Of a DNA stretch of 64,000 nt, positions 37,350 through 45,456 are shown piece by piece. This DNA comes from Promethearchaeota archaeon (lineage in GTDB: Archaea > Asgardarchaeota > Lokiarchaeia > Sigynarchaeales > SOKP01). Within the stretch, counting starts at the first letter, position 1; each line of letters begins with the position of its first letter. Location: positions 12,063 to 76,062 of the forward strand of contig JAHLWT010000224.1 in assembly GCA_019057775.1 (NCBI GenBank). The letters are read 5' to 3'. The notes below the pieces were generated by a model, which saw only the letters and a list, made by a program, of their open reading frames with translations, was not told the DNA's origin and did not search any database. A program made the translations under genes and the position numbers.

Positions 37350-37910
37350 TCACTCTTCTTTGTTGATCATATAAAGTATATGTCCTATTTCGGGTAAAAT
37401 TAAAGCAGTTAAAGCTAATTTTACTGCTTTTGGAGAGCCAGGGAGCAAAAAAACAACCTTACTTTTCTTTTTACTTCTTAAAATACCAGCGACAGCTCTT
37501 GATAACATAGCTGATGAACCTATTTCATTATATGAGAGATTTCTGAAGATTTCACCAAAACCACTAAATATTTTCTCGAGCCGGGGCTCTATAGTTTCAA
37601 AAGTTATATCCTTCAAGGTTAAACCTGTTCCACCACTAAAGATTATTGCATCAACTACCTCATCTTTCATTAATTTTGTTAAAATATTATTCAACTGGTC
37701 TTCTGAATCAGGAATGATTTCAGTAGATATTAAATTAATTGAAGTTTCTTTATTTAATACTCGTTTCACCAAAGGAATGGTTTTATCCGAGCTTTCTTTT
37801 TCAGATTTAAGTTCCTCATAACGACTAGTACTTACAACAACTAGAGCAATATTAATTTCTTTTGGAGCTTTGCTTTTATGCCCCTCATGAACTTCCACTT
37901 CTTTTTTCAT
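37350..37910 (-). CDS. moaB: MoaB/MogA-type molybdopterin adenylyltransferase
   Basis: About 186 residues of the MoaB/MogA family, which adenylylates molybdopterin before metal insertion. The MoCF-binding motif is IFSGGTGLTLKDITFE near residue 90, followed by FLLPGSPKAVKLAL. An extended basic/acidic N-terminus (KKEVEVHEGHKSKAPKE) precedes the domain. I chose ATG 37910, 10 bases after GTGGTT on the coding strand; a GTG at 37919 is in frame. It follows moeA by 22 bases and is the last intact gene of the tup-moa run; the moeA remnant follows it. Confidence 0.9.
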   Translation of the reverse strand: MKKEVEVHEGHKSKAPKEINIALVVVSTSRYEELKSEKESSDKTIPLVKRVLNKETSINLISTEIIPDSEDQLNNILTKLMKDEVVDAIIFSGGTGLTLKDITFETIEPRLEKIFSGFGEIFRNLSYNEIGSSAMLSRAVAGILRSKKKSKVVFLLPGSPKAVKLALTALILPEIGHILYMINKEE

Positions 37911-37941
37911 ATTAACCACTGTATTTTTAATATCGAATAGT

Positions 37942-39168
37942 TTAGAAGAAATATATTGTTCTTTTATCTCCTTTTTCTATTATTGATTCCAACTCATCAA
38001 TTTCAATATAACCATCTGCATAAAACATAGTGCTTATAGCTTCTGATCCTGTTTTAATGGGGTATATTTTATTGACTCCATTGTCTTCTTTTAATTTTAC
38101 CGCTTTAAATTCATGGCGCCCAACGGTGCTATATATCCTTTCACCAATTTCCATCTTTTTTGAGAATTTCTCTCTTAACGGAAATCCCGAAATTTTCCTC
38201 AAAAAATTATCGATAAATACGTAGAAGCAACTTAAAGCAGAAGTAGGATAACCGGGTAATACGAATATTAATTTTTGTTTCTTTTTTGCAAAAATTATTG
38301 GTTTACCGGGCTTAATTTTTACTCCGTGTATTAAGATATCTAGATCTTTGTATTCATCTAAAATTAGGGGAGCTAAATCTCCTTGACCTTTAGACGTCCC
38401 TCCAGATAATATAACAATATCACTACTTTCTAAAGCGCGATCAATGGCATTTTTTAATTCATTATAGTTATCCTTAATCACACCCAGAAATTTAACTAGA
38501 ACACCTGAATTTTCTATAGCTTGCTTTAGTACAATAGAATTTATATCATATATTTTGCCAATTTCTAATTCTTGGATGTCTTGACTAACAAGCTCATTTC
38601 CCGTACTCATTAAGGATATCAACGGTCGTCTATATACCAATAGTTCTTTTATTCCACAAGATGACATAATTCCCATAGTAGCTAAATCAACCAACGAATC
38701 TTTTTCTATAATTCGAGTATCCTTTATTATATCATGACCAATCTCTATAATATGAGTTCCAGGAGTAACGGCTTTAGATATTAATATTTTATTCTCCTTT
38801 TTTTCAGTGAATTCAACCATTACAACTCCATTTGCATTTTCAGGTACGGCTGCTCCCGTAGCTACGTAAGAACATTTTCCTCTCTTCAACCTTTTTTGAG
38901 GTGCTACTCCTGCTGGTATTGATTCTAGCAATTCAAGCTCGATTAGGTTATCTTCTTCCGCGCCAAAGGTATCTTCTGCAATTACAGCATATCCATCCAT
39001 CCTTGATTTCCGAAAGTGTGGAACATCTATACTGCTCGTAATGTCTCGAGAAAGGGTTCTATTAAAGCTCTCTTCGATCCTAACTAGTTCTTCTTCAAAA
39101 ATTAATTTTGGAATTGATTCAAGAATGGCTTTAAATTCTGCTACACTTATAGTTTTTAGAAATTTCAT
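37942..39168 (-). CDS. moeA: Molybdopterin molybdenumtransferase MoeA (paralogue 2)
   Basis: A 408-residue MoeA-family protein, diverged from the one at 33743. Motifs: VPHFRKSRMDGYAVIAEDTF (the same region in copy 1 is PPFDRSAMDGYAI), VATGAAVPENANGVVMVEFTE, SLMSTGNELV, VILSGGTSKGQGDLAPL and FVLPGYPTSALSCF. The SGGTSKG loop keeps the Mo/W-insertion site. Substitution of FDRS by FRKS at the first signature is notable and may alter metal preference. It lies between moaE (72 bases upstream) and moaB (22-32 bases downstream) on the minus strand, within the cofactor operon. Confidence 0.92.
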   Translation of the reverse strand: MKFLKTISVAEFKAILESIPKLIFEEELVRIEESFNRTLSRDITSSIDVPHFRKSRMDGYAVIAEDTFGAEEDNLIELELLESIPAGVAPQKRLKRGKCSYVATGAAVPENANGVVMVEFTEKKENKILISKAVTPGTHIIEIGHDIIKDTRIIEKDSLVDLATMGIMSSCGIKELLVYRRPLISLMSTGNELVSQDIQELEIGKIYDINSIVLKQAIENSGVLVKFLGVIKDNYNELKNAIDRALESSDIVILSGGTSKGQGDLAPLILDEYKDLDILIHGVKIKPGKPIIFAKKKQKLIFVLPGYPTSALSCFYVFIDNFLRKISGFPLREKFSKKMEIGERIYSTVGRHEFKAVKLKEDNGVNKIYPIKTGSEAISTMFYADGYIEIDELESIIEKGDKRTIYFF

Positions 39169-39240
39169 AATTGAATCAATTATTTTTAATCTTATTTTTC
39201 AATAGTTAAAATTTATTATTTAATCTTCAATAGACCATTT

Positions 39241-39690
39241 CTAATGAATCCATTCAGAGGATCCATTTTCATAATTTTCTCGTTTCCAGACAGCAATTTC
39301 TTTTTTATACATCTCAACAGCCTTACTAATTACATTAAATCCTTCTTTCCTGTGTGCTGAGGCCACAACCACATAAACTAAATCATCAGTAAGATCAAAG
39401 TCTCCTTTTAAATGGACGATTTTTACATCAATTATCCCTTCTTCCTGTTTTAATCTATTACAAATTCTAATAATACTATCATTTGCCAAATCATCGTAAG
39501 CATCTATTTTCATACTATCTACTAGTTTACCATTAAGGGAACTTTCTCTTACAATTCCGGTGAATGTATGGATAGATCCCGCTTTCTTTATGTTGGAGTT
39601 ATCCTTTACAGAATTTACTATTTGCTCTAAAGTTATTTCCCCTTTCTTATAAATACCAGATATATTACGAGTTTTATTACTTGTACTCAT
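39241..39690 (-). CDS. moaE: Molybdopterin synthase large subunit MoaE
   Basis: A 149-residue MoaE, catalytic subunit of molybdopterin synthase, which makes the dithiolene of molybdopterin from precursor Z with sulfur from MoaD. Family motifs: GSIHTFTGIVRESSLNGK, VVVASAHRKEGFNVISKAVE with the active-site basic residues, and IAVWKRENYENGSSEWIH at the C-terminus. An N-terminal lead of about 20 residues (STSNKTRNISGIYKKGE) is longer than usual. Its stop is followed by moeA, and its start is 5 bases after the moaD stop, so MoaD and MoaE are translated together as expected for a complex. Confidence 0.94.
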   Translation of the reverse strand: MSTSNKTRNISGIYKKGEITLEQIVNSVKDNSNIKKAGSIHTFTGIVRESSLNGKLVDSMKIDAYDDLANDSIIRICNRLKQEEGIIDVKIVHLKGDFDLTDDLVYVVVASAHRKEGFNVISKAVEMYKKEIAVWKRENYENGSSEWIH

Positions 39691-39695
39691 TTTAA

Positions 39696-39974
39696 CTAGC
39701 CACCTGACACAGGTAATAGAAAAGCGATCGTATCTCCATTATTCAAATGAATTTGAGAAGGATCTATCTGATGAATTGCTTGATTATTAATTATTACTGA
39801 AATTAAATTATTGATTTTCTGAGACTCTTCATTCCAAATTAAATCGTGAAGAGATTTGTATTTTTCAAATAACACATGTAATAAATCTCCCATGTTTTGA
39901 GAAACTTCAAATTTCTCTCTCTCTTTACCTGTAATATCCTTAATTTCAGCAAAATAAAGAATTTCAACAATCAT
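39696..39974 (-). CDS. moaD: Molybdopterin synthase sulfur carrier MoaD
   Basis: A 92-residue ubiquitin-fold sulfur carrier ending in the required Gly-Gly (FLLPVSGG). The beta-grasp pattern is visible from IVEILYFAEIKDITGKERE at the start to LNNGDTIAFLLPVSGG at the end. The terminal Gly is adenylylated and thiocarboxylated before it donates sulfur to MoaE. No MoeB/HesA-type activating enzyme gene is in the window, so it must be elsewhere. It lies 15 bases after moaA and 5 bases before moaE in one operon. Confidence 0.94.
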   Translation of the reverse strand: MIVEILYFAEIKDITGKEREKFEVSQNMGDLLHVLFEKYKSLHDLIWNEESQKINNLISVIINNQAIHQIDPSQIHLNNGDTIAFLLPVSGG

Positions 39975-39989
39975 TTTTATCTTATCGAT

Positions 39990-40910
39990 TTAATAATAGG
40001 GCTCTCGTGAATTAACTACATGCTTTACTAATTTTTCATATTTTGATAGTGAATAATGATTTTGGAGAGCTTCTTTAACATTTCTTCCAAGATCCGATTT
40101 GTATAAACATCCAAAAAGATTTCCGTCACATCCGACTCTCAATTTTGAACAGCCTAAGCAAAATTCATGACTTGGTGATATTGTCTCTATTACGGTTTCA
40201 TTTTGTAATGTAAAAACTTTACGATTCTGCATACTTCCTCTAATTATAGTTTTTTTGGCTCTGGATTCGAGATTCTTAATAATCGGCTTAATATCTACAT
40301 GATAATTCTTATAAAAATCACCATTTCCCCCTATAACATCTGAAACTTCATGTAACTCAATTAGTTGTAAAACAAATCCATTATTTCCACAAAAATTGAT
40401 CATATCCTCTAATTCACTATCATTAATCCCCTTCATTAACACAAAATTCAACTTAATTGGTGTAAAACCAACCTCTTTTGCCTTTTGTAATCCCTTTAAT
40501 ACTTTATCTAAGGTTCTTGAACCATATATTTTTTCATACATTCTAGGATCGAGTGATCCTAACGAAACATTTATGCGATTTAATCCCGCATTGTATAATG
40601 CTTCTGATTTTTCAAATAAGAGGAGCCCATTGGTTGTCATAGAAATATCTTTATATAAATGTAACTCAGACACATTTCTAATGATATCTACGATTTGTTC
40701 TCGACATAATGGCTCTCCACCAGTGAATTTAATTTTACTAACTTTGAGAATTTCTGCTAATATCTTACACAATTTAGTAATCTCATCAACAGTTAACTCC
40801 GAAGTCTTCGGAATAAATCCTTCATTATCACAAAAGATGCAATTATAATTACACTTTGATGTAATTGAAAACCGAATGTGTTTTATTTCTCGATTACATT
40901 TATCTTTCAT
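39990..40910 (-). CDS. moaA: GTP 3',8-cyclase MoaA (radical SAM)
   Basis: A 306-residue radical SAM enzyme that begins molybdopterin synthesis by cyclising GTP. The SAM-cluster motif is SITSKCNYNCIFCDNEG (CxxxCxxC) and the second, C-terminal cluster ligands are EFCLGCSKLRVGCDGNLFGC (C-x2-C-x(9)-C and further Cys). GGEPLCREQI binds SAM. In most MoaA proteins the last two residues are Gly-Gly and are needed for GTP cyclisation; this protein ends in NSREPYY and lacks them, which is odd. The start is ATG 40910, 9 bases after moaC. Confidence 0.93.
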   Translation of the reverse strand: MKDKCNREIKHIRFSITSKCNYNCIFCDNEGFIPKTSELTVDEITKLCKILAEILKVSKIKFTGGEPLCREQIVDIIRNVSELHLYKDISMTTNGLLLFEKSEALYNAGLNRINVSLGSLDPRMYEKIYGSRTLDKVLKGLQKAKEVGFTPIKLNFVLMKGINDSELEDMINFCGNNGFVLQLIELHEVSDVIGGNGDFYKNYHVDIKPIIKNLESRAKKTIIRGSMQNRKVFTLQNETVIETISPSHEFCLGCSKLRVGCDGNLFGCLYKSDLGRNVKEALQNHYSLSKYEKLVKHVVNSREPYY

Positions 40911-40919
40911 GTTATAAAC

Positions 40920-41348
40920 TCATTGTCCTTTGATTTTCTTGTCAACTTTTATATCATAGATTATTGTGGATGGATATTGCCCTTTTTCATCCTTTTCATA
41001 CATTTTTACTACATCCCATAAATTCAGAAGGGCTACACTTACACCAGTTAAAGCTTCCATCTCTACTCCTGTTTTTGCAATACTCTTAACTATGCAAGTA
41101 ACAGTTATCACGTTATTATCGATATTGAAATCGACATTCACGTTTGTTATCGGGATTGGGTGGCAAAAAGGAATTAAATCCGGTACTTTTTTAACAGCAT
41201 TAATAGCAGAGACTTTTGCAATTGTAAAAGTGTCTCCTTTTTCAATTTGCTTAGTTTTAATCCTTTCAATAGTTTCAGATTTAAGTTTAATCTTACCTGA
41301 TGCTGTTGCTGTTCTGGAAATCGTATCTTTTTTAGAAATATCAATCAT
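40920..41348 (-). CDS. moaC: Cyclic pyranopterin monophosphate synthase MoaC
   Basis: A 142-residue MoaC, the second enzyme of the pathway, converting the MoaA product to precursor Z. Family motifs include RTATASGKIKL at the start, IPFCHPIPITNVNVDF (substrate-binding His), KTGVEMEALTGVSVALLNLWD and the C-terminal KMYEKDEKG with the catalytic Lys. Length and order fit the family closely. It opens the moa operon, with about 90 bases between its ATG 41348 and the end of tupC, so it may be read from the tup promoter or its own. Confidence 0.95.
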   Translation of the reverse strand: MIDISKKDTISRTATASGKIKLKSETIERIKTKQIEKGDTFTIAKVSAINAVKKVPDLIPFCHPIPITNVNVDFNIDNNVITVTCIVKSIAKTGVEMEALTGVSVALLNLWDVVKMYEKDEKGQYPSTIIYDIKVDKKIKGQ

Positions 41349-41435
41349 TTTAGCTTAAGGTCTTGACTTTTTCGTTGTTTTCATATAGACATAACGACAC
41401 TATTTTATGTAAATTTGAATTTCTTAAAAATTTAT

Positions 41436-42536
41436 TCATAATATTTTAACGTCTGTAGCTTTAAAGTTTATATATACTTCAGAATTTATAGATAAATTTA
41501 AATTCCTACGGGAGAGCTGTGTTATTGTTATTAGAAACTTCTCAGAATTACATTTAACAATTAAATGGCAAATATTACCTAAATCCCGTATATTTTCAAT
41601 TATCCCCTTAAATGTATTTCTATAACTCGTATTTTTAGGAGGATCTTTTACAACACCGATGCTTTCTGGACGGAGACACACTTTGACTTCACCTTCTATT
41701 TGACTGGATGCGGTAATGGTTAAATTATTAATCTTGATTAAGTTTAATCCGGTAGATTTGTCAATAGAAGCTATTCCATGAAAAATATTTTCATAACCTA
41801 CGAATAACGCAGTAAATTCATCCTTAGGTGTTGTAAAGATTTCATTAGGAGAACCTATTTGAGTTATTTGCCCTTTATTGAGTACAACTATTCGATCAGC
41901 ATATTTTATCGCCTCGAGAGGATCATGTGTACTCATTATAATGGTTTTAGTTTTGTCTTGCTTAATTTTGAGTATAAATTCTTCTAACAATTTAACATTC
42001 ATAGGATCCAAATTAGCGAAAACCTCGTCCAATAAATAAATGTCTGGATTAATAACAAAATTCATAGCAATCGCAACTCGTTGCATTTCTCCACCCGATA
42101 AAGACCTTGCATTTTCATTCTCAAATCCCTCTAATCCAACAAACTTTATAGTCTCATTTACAGTCGCAATATAATCATCGGGCTTCATTCCCCTTACTTT
42201 TAACCCATAAGCAATATTCTTGAATACGGTTGTGTTCCTTACAACAGGCTTTTGTCTGACAAAAGAGAATTTTCGACGGTATCGAACCATTTCTTTCCTT
42301 GAAAGATGTGTTAAATCTTTGTCATTATATGCAATCTTTCCTGCTGTCGGTTGCTCTAGTAATCCTAATATCCTTAGGAGCGTAGTTTTTCCACTCCCAT
42401 TTGGACCGATTATTACAAAACACTCTCCTTTATTAACTGAAAATGTGATATCTGAAAGCACTTTAACTGCTAGCTTATCATTTTTTGAATAGTTTTTAGA
42501 GAGATTATTGATTTCTAGTAGAGTTATTTTAGTCAC
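41436..42536 (-). CDS. tupC: Tungstate/molybdate ABC transporter ATPase with TOBE domain
   Basis: A 366-residue ABC ATPase: GPNGSGKTTLLR (Walker A), ARSLSGGEMQRVAIA (signature), IYLLDEVFANLDP (Walker B, with EVF in place of EPT) and STHDPLEA (H-loop). A C-terminal extension from about residue 250 contains KVCLRPESIGVV and ends in INFKATDVKIL, a TOBE domain typical of oxyanion transporters. The GTG start at 42536 overlaps the permease gene by 8 bases. With the TupA/TupB genes it forms a tungstate importer that feeds the moa genes downstream. Confidence 0.9.
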   Translation of the reverse strand: MTKITLLEINNLSKNYSKNDKLAVKVLSDITFSVNKGECFVIIGPNGSGKTTLLRILGLLEQPTAGKIAYNDKDLTHLSRKEMVRYRRKFSFVRQKPVVRNTTVFKNIAYGLKVRGMKPDDYIATVNETIKFVGLEGFENENARSLSGGEMQRVAIAMNFVINPDIYLLDEVFANLDPMNVKLLEEFILKIKQDKTKTIIMSTHDPLEAIKYADRIVVLNKGQITQIGSPNEIFTTPKDEFTALFVGYENIFHGIASIDKSTGLNLIKINNLTITASSQIEGEVKVCLRPESIGVVKDPPKNTSYRNTFKGIIENIRDLGNICHLIVKCNSEKFLITITQLSRRNLNLSINSEVYINFKATDVKIL

Positions 42537-43224
42537 CTCGTGCTTGTAAACGAGTTAAACCGTAGTTAACAATAAAGGCAATTGAAATGAGTATAACACC
42601 CAACGCAATCGCCATTCCGAATTCACCCATTCGAGTTTGGAGTACAATAGAAGTTGTAAAAGTTCTCGTGTCCCAACGAATATTTCCACCCACAATCATT
42701 ACCGCTCCTACTTCTGAAATCGCTTGACCATAAGCTACCAGAAAACCAGCTATTATAGATTTTTTAGAATCTTTTATTAATTCCCACCATAATTGCCGTT
42801 CATTAGCACCTAAAGAGAGAATTGTTTCTTTTATGGAAGGATCTATACTTTCAATAGCAGCTTTAGCGGTTCCAGTTATAATTGGTACGGCAAGAAGGAA
42901 TTGAGCAATTATCATGGCTGTTGTAGAATAGAGTAGTCCTAAAGATCCAAATGGACCACTCCTAGATAATAGTAAGAACACAATAAGTCCCATTACTACA
43001 GGTGGAAAACCCATAAAGGTATTTATTAAATTTGAAACCCCTTTTTTGCCACGAAACTCACGTAATCCTATAAAAGAACCAATAGGTAATGCTACTAATA
43101 ATGCGAGGAAAGTAGACATCAATGATACTCGAAAGGATACAAAGATAACACCCCATAATTCTTGATCTAATGTGAACATTAAGTAGAATGCTTCTATAAT
43201 CCCATCAATAATTTCATTAGACAC
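42529..43224 (-). CDS. tupB: Tungstate ABC transporter permease
   Basis: A 231-residue membrane protein of the ABC permease family with five or six helices and the binding-protein-dependent motif IKETILSLGANERQLWWELI (EAA loop), which docks the ATPase. The segment GNIRWDTRTFTTSIVLQT follows. The size and the absence of a long periplasmic loop fit TupB-like tungstate permeases. It lies between the binding-protein and ATPase genes with an 8-base overlap on the ATPase side, so all three are expected as one transcript. Confidence 0.9.
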   Translation of the reverse strand: MSNEIIDGIIEAFYLMFTLDQELWGVIFVSFRVSLMSTFLALLVALPIGSFIGLREFRGKKGVSNLINTFMGFPPVVMGLIVFLLLSRSGPFGSLGLLYSTTAMIIAQFLLAVPIITGTAKAAIESIDPSIKETILSLGANERQLWWELIKDSKKSIIAGFLVAYGQAISEVGAVMIVGGNIRWDTRTFTTSIVLQTRMGEFGMAIALGVILISIAFIVNYGLTRLQARGD

Positions 43225-43258
43225 TATAATTCAAACCTTATTAATTCCTTCTAATATT

Positions 43259-44263
43259 TTAAATCGATAAACCTACAAATTCACTCTGGTGTTGAGTCCA
43301 AAATGCAACTTCTTCATCAGTACTGTCACAATCATTTGTACTATTACATACTCCAAAGTTAGGCTGAAATAAAACAGCATTATTTTTCTTATATGCTCCT
43401 ATTAAACTTTGACCATAGGGAGAAGTCAAAAAACCACCTAATCTTAGCACAGCTTCATATTTTACATGAGAATGACGTCCAGGATTTACAGGGATAAATC
43501 CATATGGATTTAATAAATAATCTTCTCCTACCACAGATTCTGCCAGAATATCTAAACTAGTGTAAGTATCATTAAATGAAAGCCATGTTCCTCTATCTAT
43601 TAAAGTATAGCCTTTATTGCTGGAATCCTGGTTGGTCATTAAAAGAGTAGATCCCATACCTTGTCCTGTTTCAGTATATTTTTCAGCTTGATCGAACCAG
43701 TAAGTATCAGGTGTAACATCAATAAGACTCCAAAGAGTTATTTCCTTCGAATAGGTTCCAGAGCTATCTCCTCTTGAGTAAAATGTTGTATTGCCTGAAT
43801 CTATTGCATCTTTTAATTTTGTCAAAACCACAGTTATGTTGTCCCCCGACTCTATTTTAGCCGGATTTGAATTGTGACCTACTATTATAAAGTCGTTATA
43901 CATGATACATGCTCTATACACACCGTATGGCGTTTGTCCTCCAGTATCGTTTACAAACGCATCTTCTCTTGATCTAGAGTGAACAAGAATAGCATCTGCA
44001 TCTCCACTTTCTCCGTATGCTATAGCTTGACCAGTTCCAACAGATAACACTTTAATATCTATCCCTGTTGATTCTGTAAATTTAGGCAGTAAAATATCTA
44101 ATAATCCAGAATCATACGTAGAAGTAGTAGTCGCTAAAGTGATTTGATCGGGATTTTGAGCATTTAAAATGTCGATTGCTAAATATGCGCCCACTGAACC
44201 TCCTGCTATTATTATAAGTGTTAATAATAAGGTGGTTTTGTGGTCCCTAACTTTTATAAACAT
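43259..44263 (-). CDS. tupA: Tungstate-binding protein TupA
   Basis: A 334-residue substrate-binding protein with an N-terminal hydrophobic anchor (TTLLLTLIIIAGGSVGAYLAI) and the TupA signature ITLATTTSTYDSGLLD (TTTS loop), characteristic of tungstate receptors; ModA and WtpA lack it. Later motifs are VLSVGTGQAIAYGESGDADA and FYSRGDSSGTYSKEITLW. The mature protein should face the outside, held by the anchor. The start is ATG 44263. It is the first gene of the tup-moa series, so the 210 bases upstream likely carry the control region. Confidence 0.92.
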   Translation of the reverse strand: MFIKVRDHKTTLLLTLIIIAGGSVGAYLAIDILNAQNPDQITLATTTSTYDSGLLDILLPKFTESTGIDIKVLSVGTGQAIAYGESGDADAILVHSRSREDAFVNDTGGQTPYGVYRACIMYNDFIIVGHNSNPAKIESGDNITVVLTKLKDAIDSGNTTFYSRGDSSGTYSKEITLWSLIDVTPDTYWFDQAEKYTETGQGMGSTLLMTNQDSSNKGYTLIDRGTWLSFNDTYTSLDILAESVVGEDYLLNPYGFIPVNPGRHSHVKYEAVLRLGGFLTSPYGQSLIGAYKKNNAVLFQPNFGVCNSTNDCDSTDEEVAFWTQHQSEFVGLSI

Positions 44264-44415
44264 TTTCGATTGGTACCATAAAACATATCGATGTTATAAC
44301 TTAAAACCCTAAATCATTAATAAATCTTTCAAAAAATAGAGGTTATAATTAAAAACAATTCTTGAGAATTAAGAAAATAAGAAATTAATTAAAAATAAAG
44401 TAATGAATGGTCAAG

Positions 44416-44425
44416 GTAACGTTAC
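44416..44425. promoter_or_regulatory. GTAACGTTAC palindrome upstream of tupA
   Basis: A perfect 10-base palindrome about 155 bases upstream of the tupA start and 48 bases past the end of the next gene. Bacterial tungstate regulators (TunR) are known to bind TAAC-type inverted repeats, so a metal-responsive site is conceivable. A second dyad, AATTCT-TG-AGAATT, lies at 44357-44370. Both are short, and the assignment is speculative. Confidence 0.25.
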
Positions 44426-44472
44426 ATTTCCACTCAATTCATAAAGTAGAATTAATGATTAATACTTCTCTG

Positions 44473-44991
44473 TTAGTCTCTTTTCAGATCATTTTGTTGT
44501 TTTGCTAAAAATTTGATAATTTCTTTGCCATATTTCTCAGTATACTTATTGCTGGGCTGATTATTACAAGATCTACATTTAGAATCATAGGCGGAATTAA
44601 TAATGCCACACTTAGGACAAGAATAATAATTCGACATTTCTTCCATCCATTTGTCATATCCTAAATTTACTAATAGTTCTTGTGATTGCCATAATTCAAA
44701 ACGGTGTGCTCCTGCGGCTTGAAACTCTTTTAAATCAGTACAAGGGTATTCATCACATTCTCCACAAAAGTCAATTCCCTTCTGTTCAGCACAGGGGTAA
44801 ATTTTACAAGTGTCACAATAAGGGATACGTTTATCGGATCGGCATCCATTGCATTTAATTTCTTCAGAAGTTATACCCATCAAGTTAGCTAACACTTCAA
44901 GACGTTTTGGATCTTCTTGGGTGGCAATAAATACTGTACATGATGGACAATAAAGCCCGCAAACTGCCGCATGTTGTTTAGTATATTTCAT
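44473..44991 (-). CDS. DUF3795 cysteine-rich protein with zinc ribbon
   Basis: A 172-residue protein of the DUF3795 family. The N-terminal part has the typical pattern AAVCGLYCPSCTVF, then CNGCRSDKR, CDTCKIYPCAEQKGIDFCG and CDEYPCTDLKEF, together enough cysteines for one or two metal sites. The C-terminus adds CPKCGIINSAYDSKCRSCNN, a zinc ribbon. The family is common in anaerobic bacteria and archaea and has no known role that I can state. ATG start at 44991. It lies upstream of the tup operon but 210 bases separate the two, so it is probably not part of it. Confidence 0.85.
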   Translation of the reverse strand: MKYTKQHAAVCGLYCPSCTVFIATQEDPKRLEVLANLMGITSEEIKCNGCRSDKRIPYCDTCKIYPCAEQKGIDFCGECDEYPCTDLKEFQAAGAHRFELWQSQELLVNLGYDKWMEEMSNYYSCPKCGIINSAYDSKCRSCNNQPSNKYTEKYGKEIIKFLAKQQNDLKRD

Positions 44992-45005
44992 AATGTATAG
45001 AAAAG

Positions 45006-45163
45006 TTCTTGATACTTTAATTTATTGTAACGTTTGGATTTAGACCATCCAAGAAGCCAATCAAAATTTTATTAATCTATTCATACTCAAGCATTTATTG
45101 TTTATTCTTATGTTTCATTTCAATTTTATTTGAGATACCCCTAGCTAATCGACTTAATTGTAC
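45006..45163 (-). pseudogene. Remnant of the acyltransferase C-terminus
   Basis: Two blocks here match the 3' part of the acyltransferase gene region: 45005-45028 repeats 24 bases found at 52540-52563, and 45080-45163 repeats about 85 bases found at 52309-52393 and 52563-52647, covering the tail SRLARGISNKIEMKHKNK. The match stops abruptly at about 45165 where the AbrB/PAS unit begins. It is the third copy of this tail in the window, and it marks the left junction of the first unit. Confidence 0.7.
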
Positions 45164-45179
45164 GTTAATTTTTTACACC

Positions 45180-45198
45180 TTCTATAGAGAATTCTATA
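45180..45198. promoter_or_regulatory. 19-bp dyad TTCTATAGAGAATTCTATA, copy 1 left
   Basis: It contains the inverted repeat TATAGA-N4-TCTATA. An extended 18-base perfect palindrome, AGAATTCTATAGAATTCT, overlaps its right side (45188-45205). It lies about 70 bases upstream of the AbrB-like ATG and just before a TATA-like AAATATATTTAAAG at 45213-45226, consistent with an operator for autoregulation. Confidence 0.6.
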
Positions 45199-45267
45199 GA
45201 ATTCTATTTGAAAAAATATATTTAAAGTTCTATAAAATATTATATAAAATATTTAAAGTGATCCAAT

Positions 45268-45456
45268 ATGGAACAGAATATGAATAAAGAGAGGAATATC
45301 TTTACCTTAGAAAATGTAAAATTAGCTTCTATGGGTCCAGATACTATTGTCTATATCCCCCGTGCGTTAATTAAGCATAAAATTCTTGATCCTGAAAAAA
45401 GATATAATGTTCATTTTGAAGAGCTATTTGAAGGGGATAATGAAAAAAAGGGTTAA
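45268..45456 (+). CDS. AbrB/SpoVT-like small DNA-binding protein, copy 1
   Basis: A 62-residue protein. After a polar lead (MEQNMNKERNIFTLE), VKLASMGPDTIVYIPRALI and then KHKILDPEKRYNVHFEE reproduce the spacing of AbrB/MazE-type swapped-hairpin DNA-binding domains (V-x-L-...-G-x-TIVxIP-xALx-x-L-x-P). That fold assignment is by pattern and moderately sure. The ATG is preceded at 6-11 bases by GTGATC, a standard archaeal ribosome-binding site, and by the dyad at 45180. It converges with the PAS gene, whose stop codon overlaps its own in a shared TTAA. The paralogue at 48021 differs at one residue in the domain and at several in the last 12. Confidence 0.75.
   Translation: MEQNMNKERNIFTLENVKLASMGPDTIVYIPRALIKHKILDPEKRYNVHFEELFEGDNEKKG

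Noticed and set aside
40396..40848. Open frame antisense to moaA
   Set aside because: It lies wholly within a well-supported radical SAM gene; its composition is that of the reverse strand.
43259..44263. TupA as a phosphate-binding (PstS) or molybdate (ModA) protein
   Set aside because: The TTTS signature and the single TupB-type permease favour tungstate.
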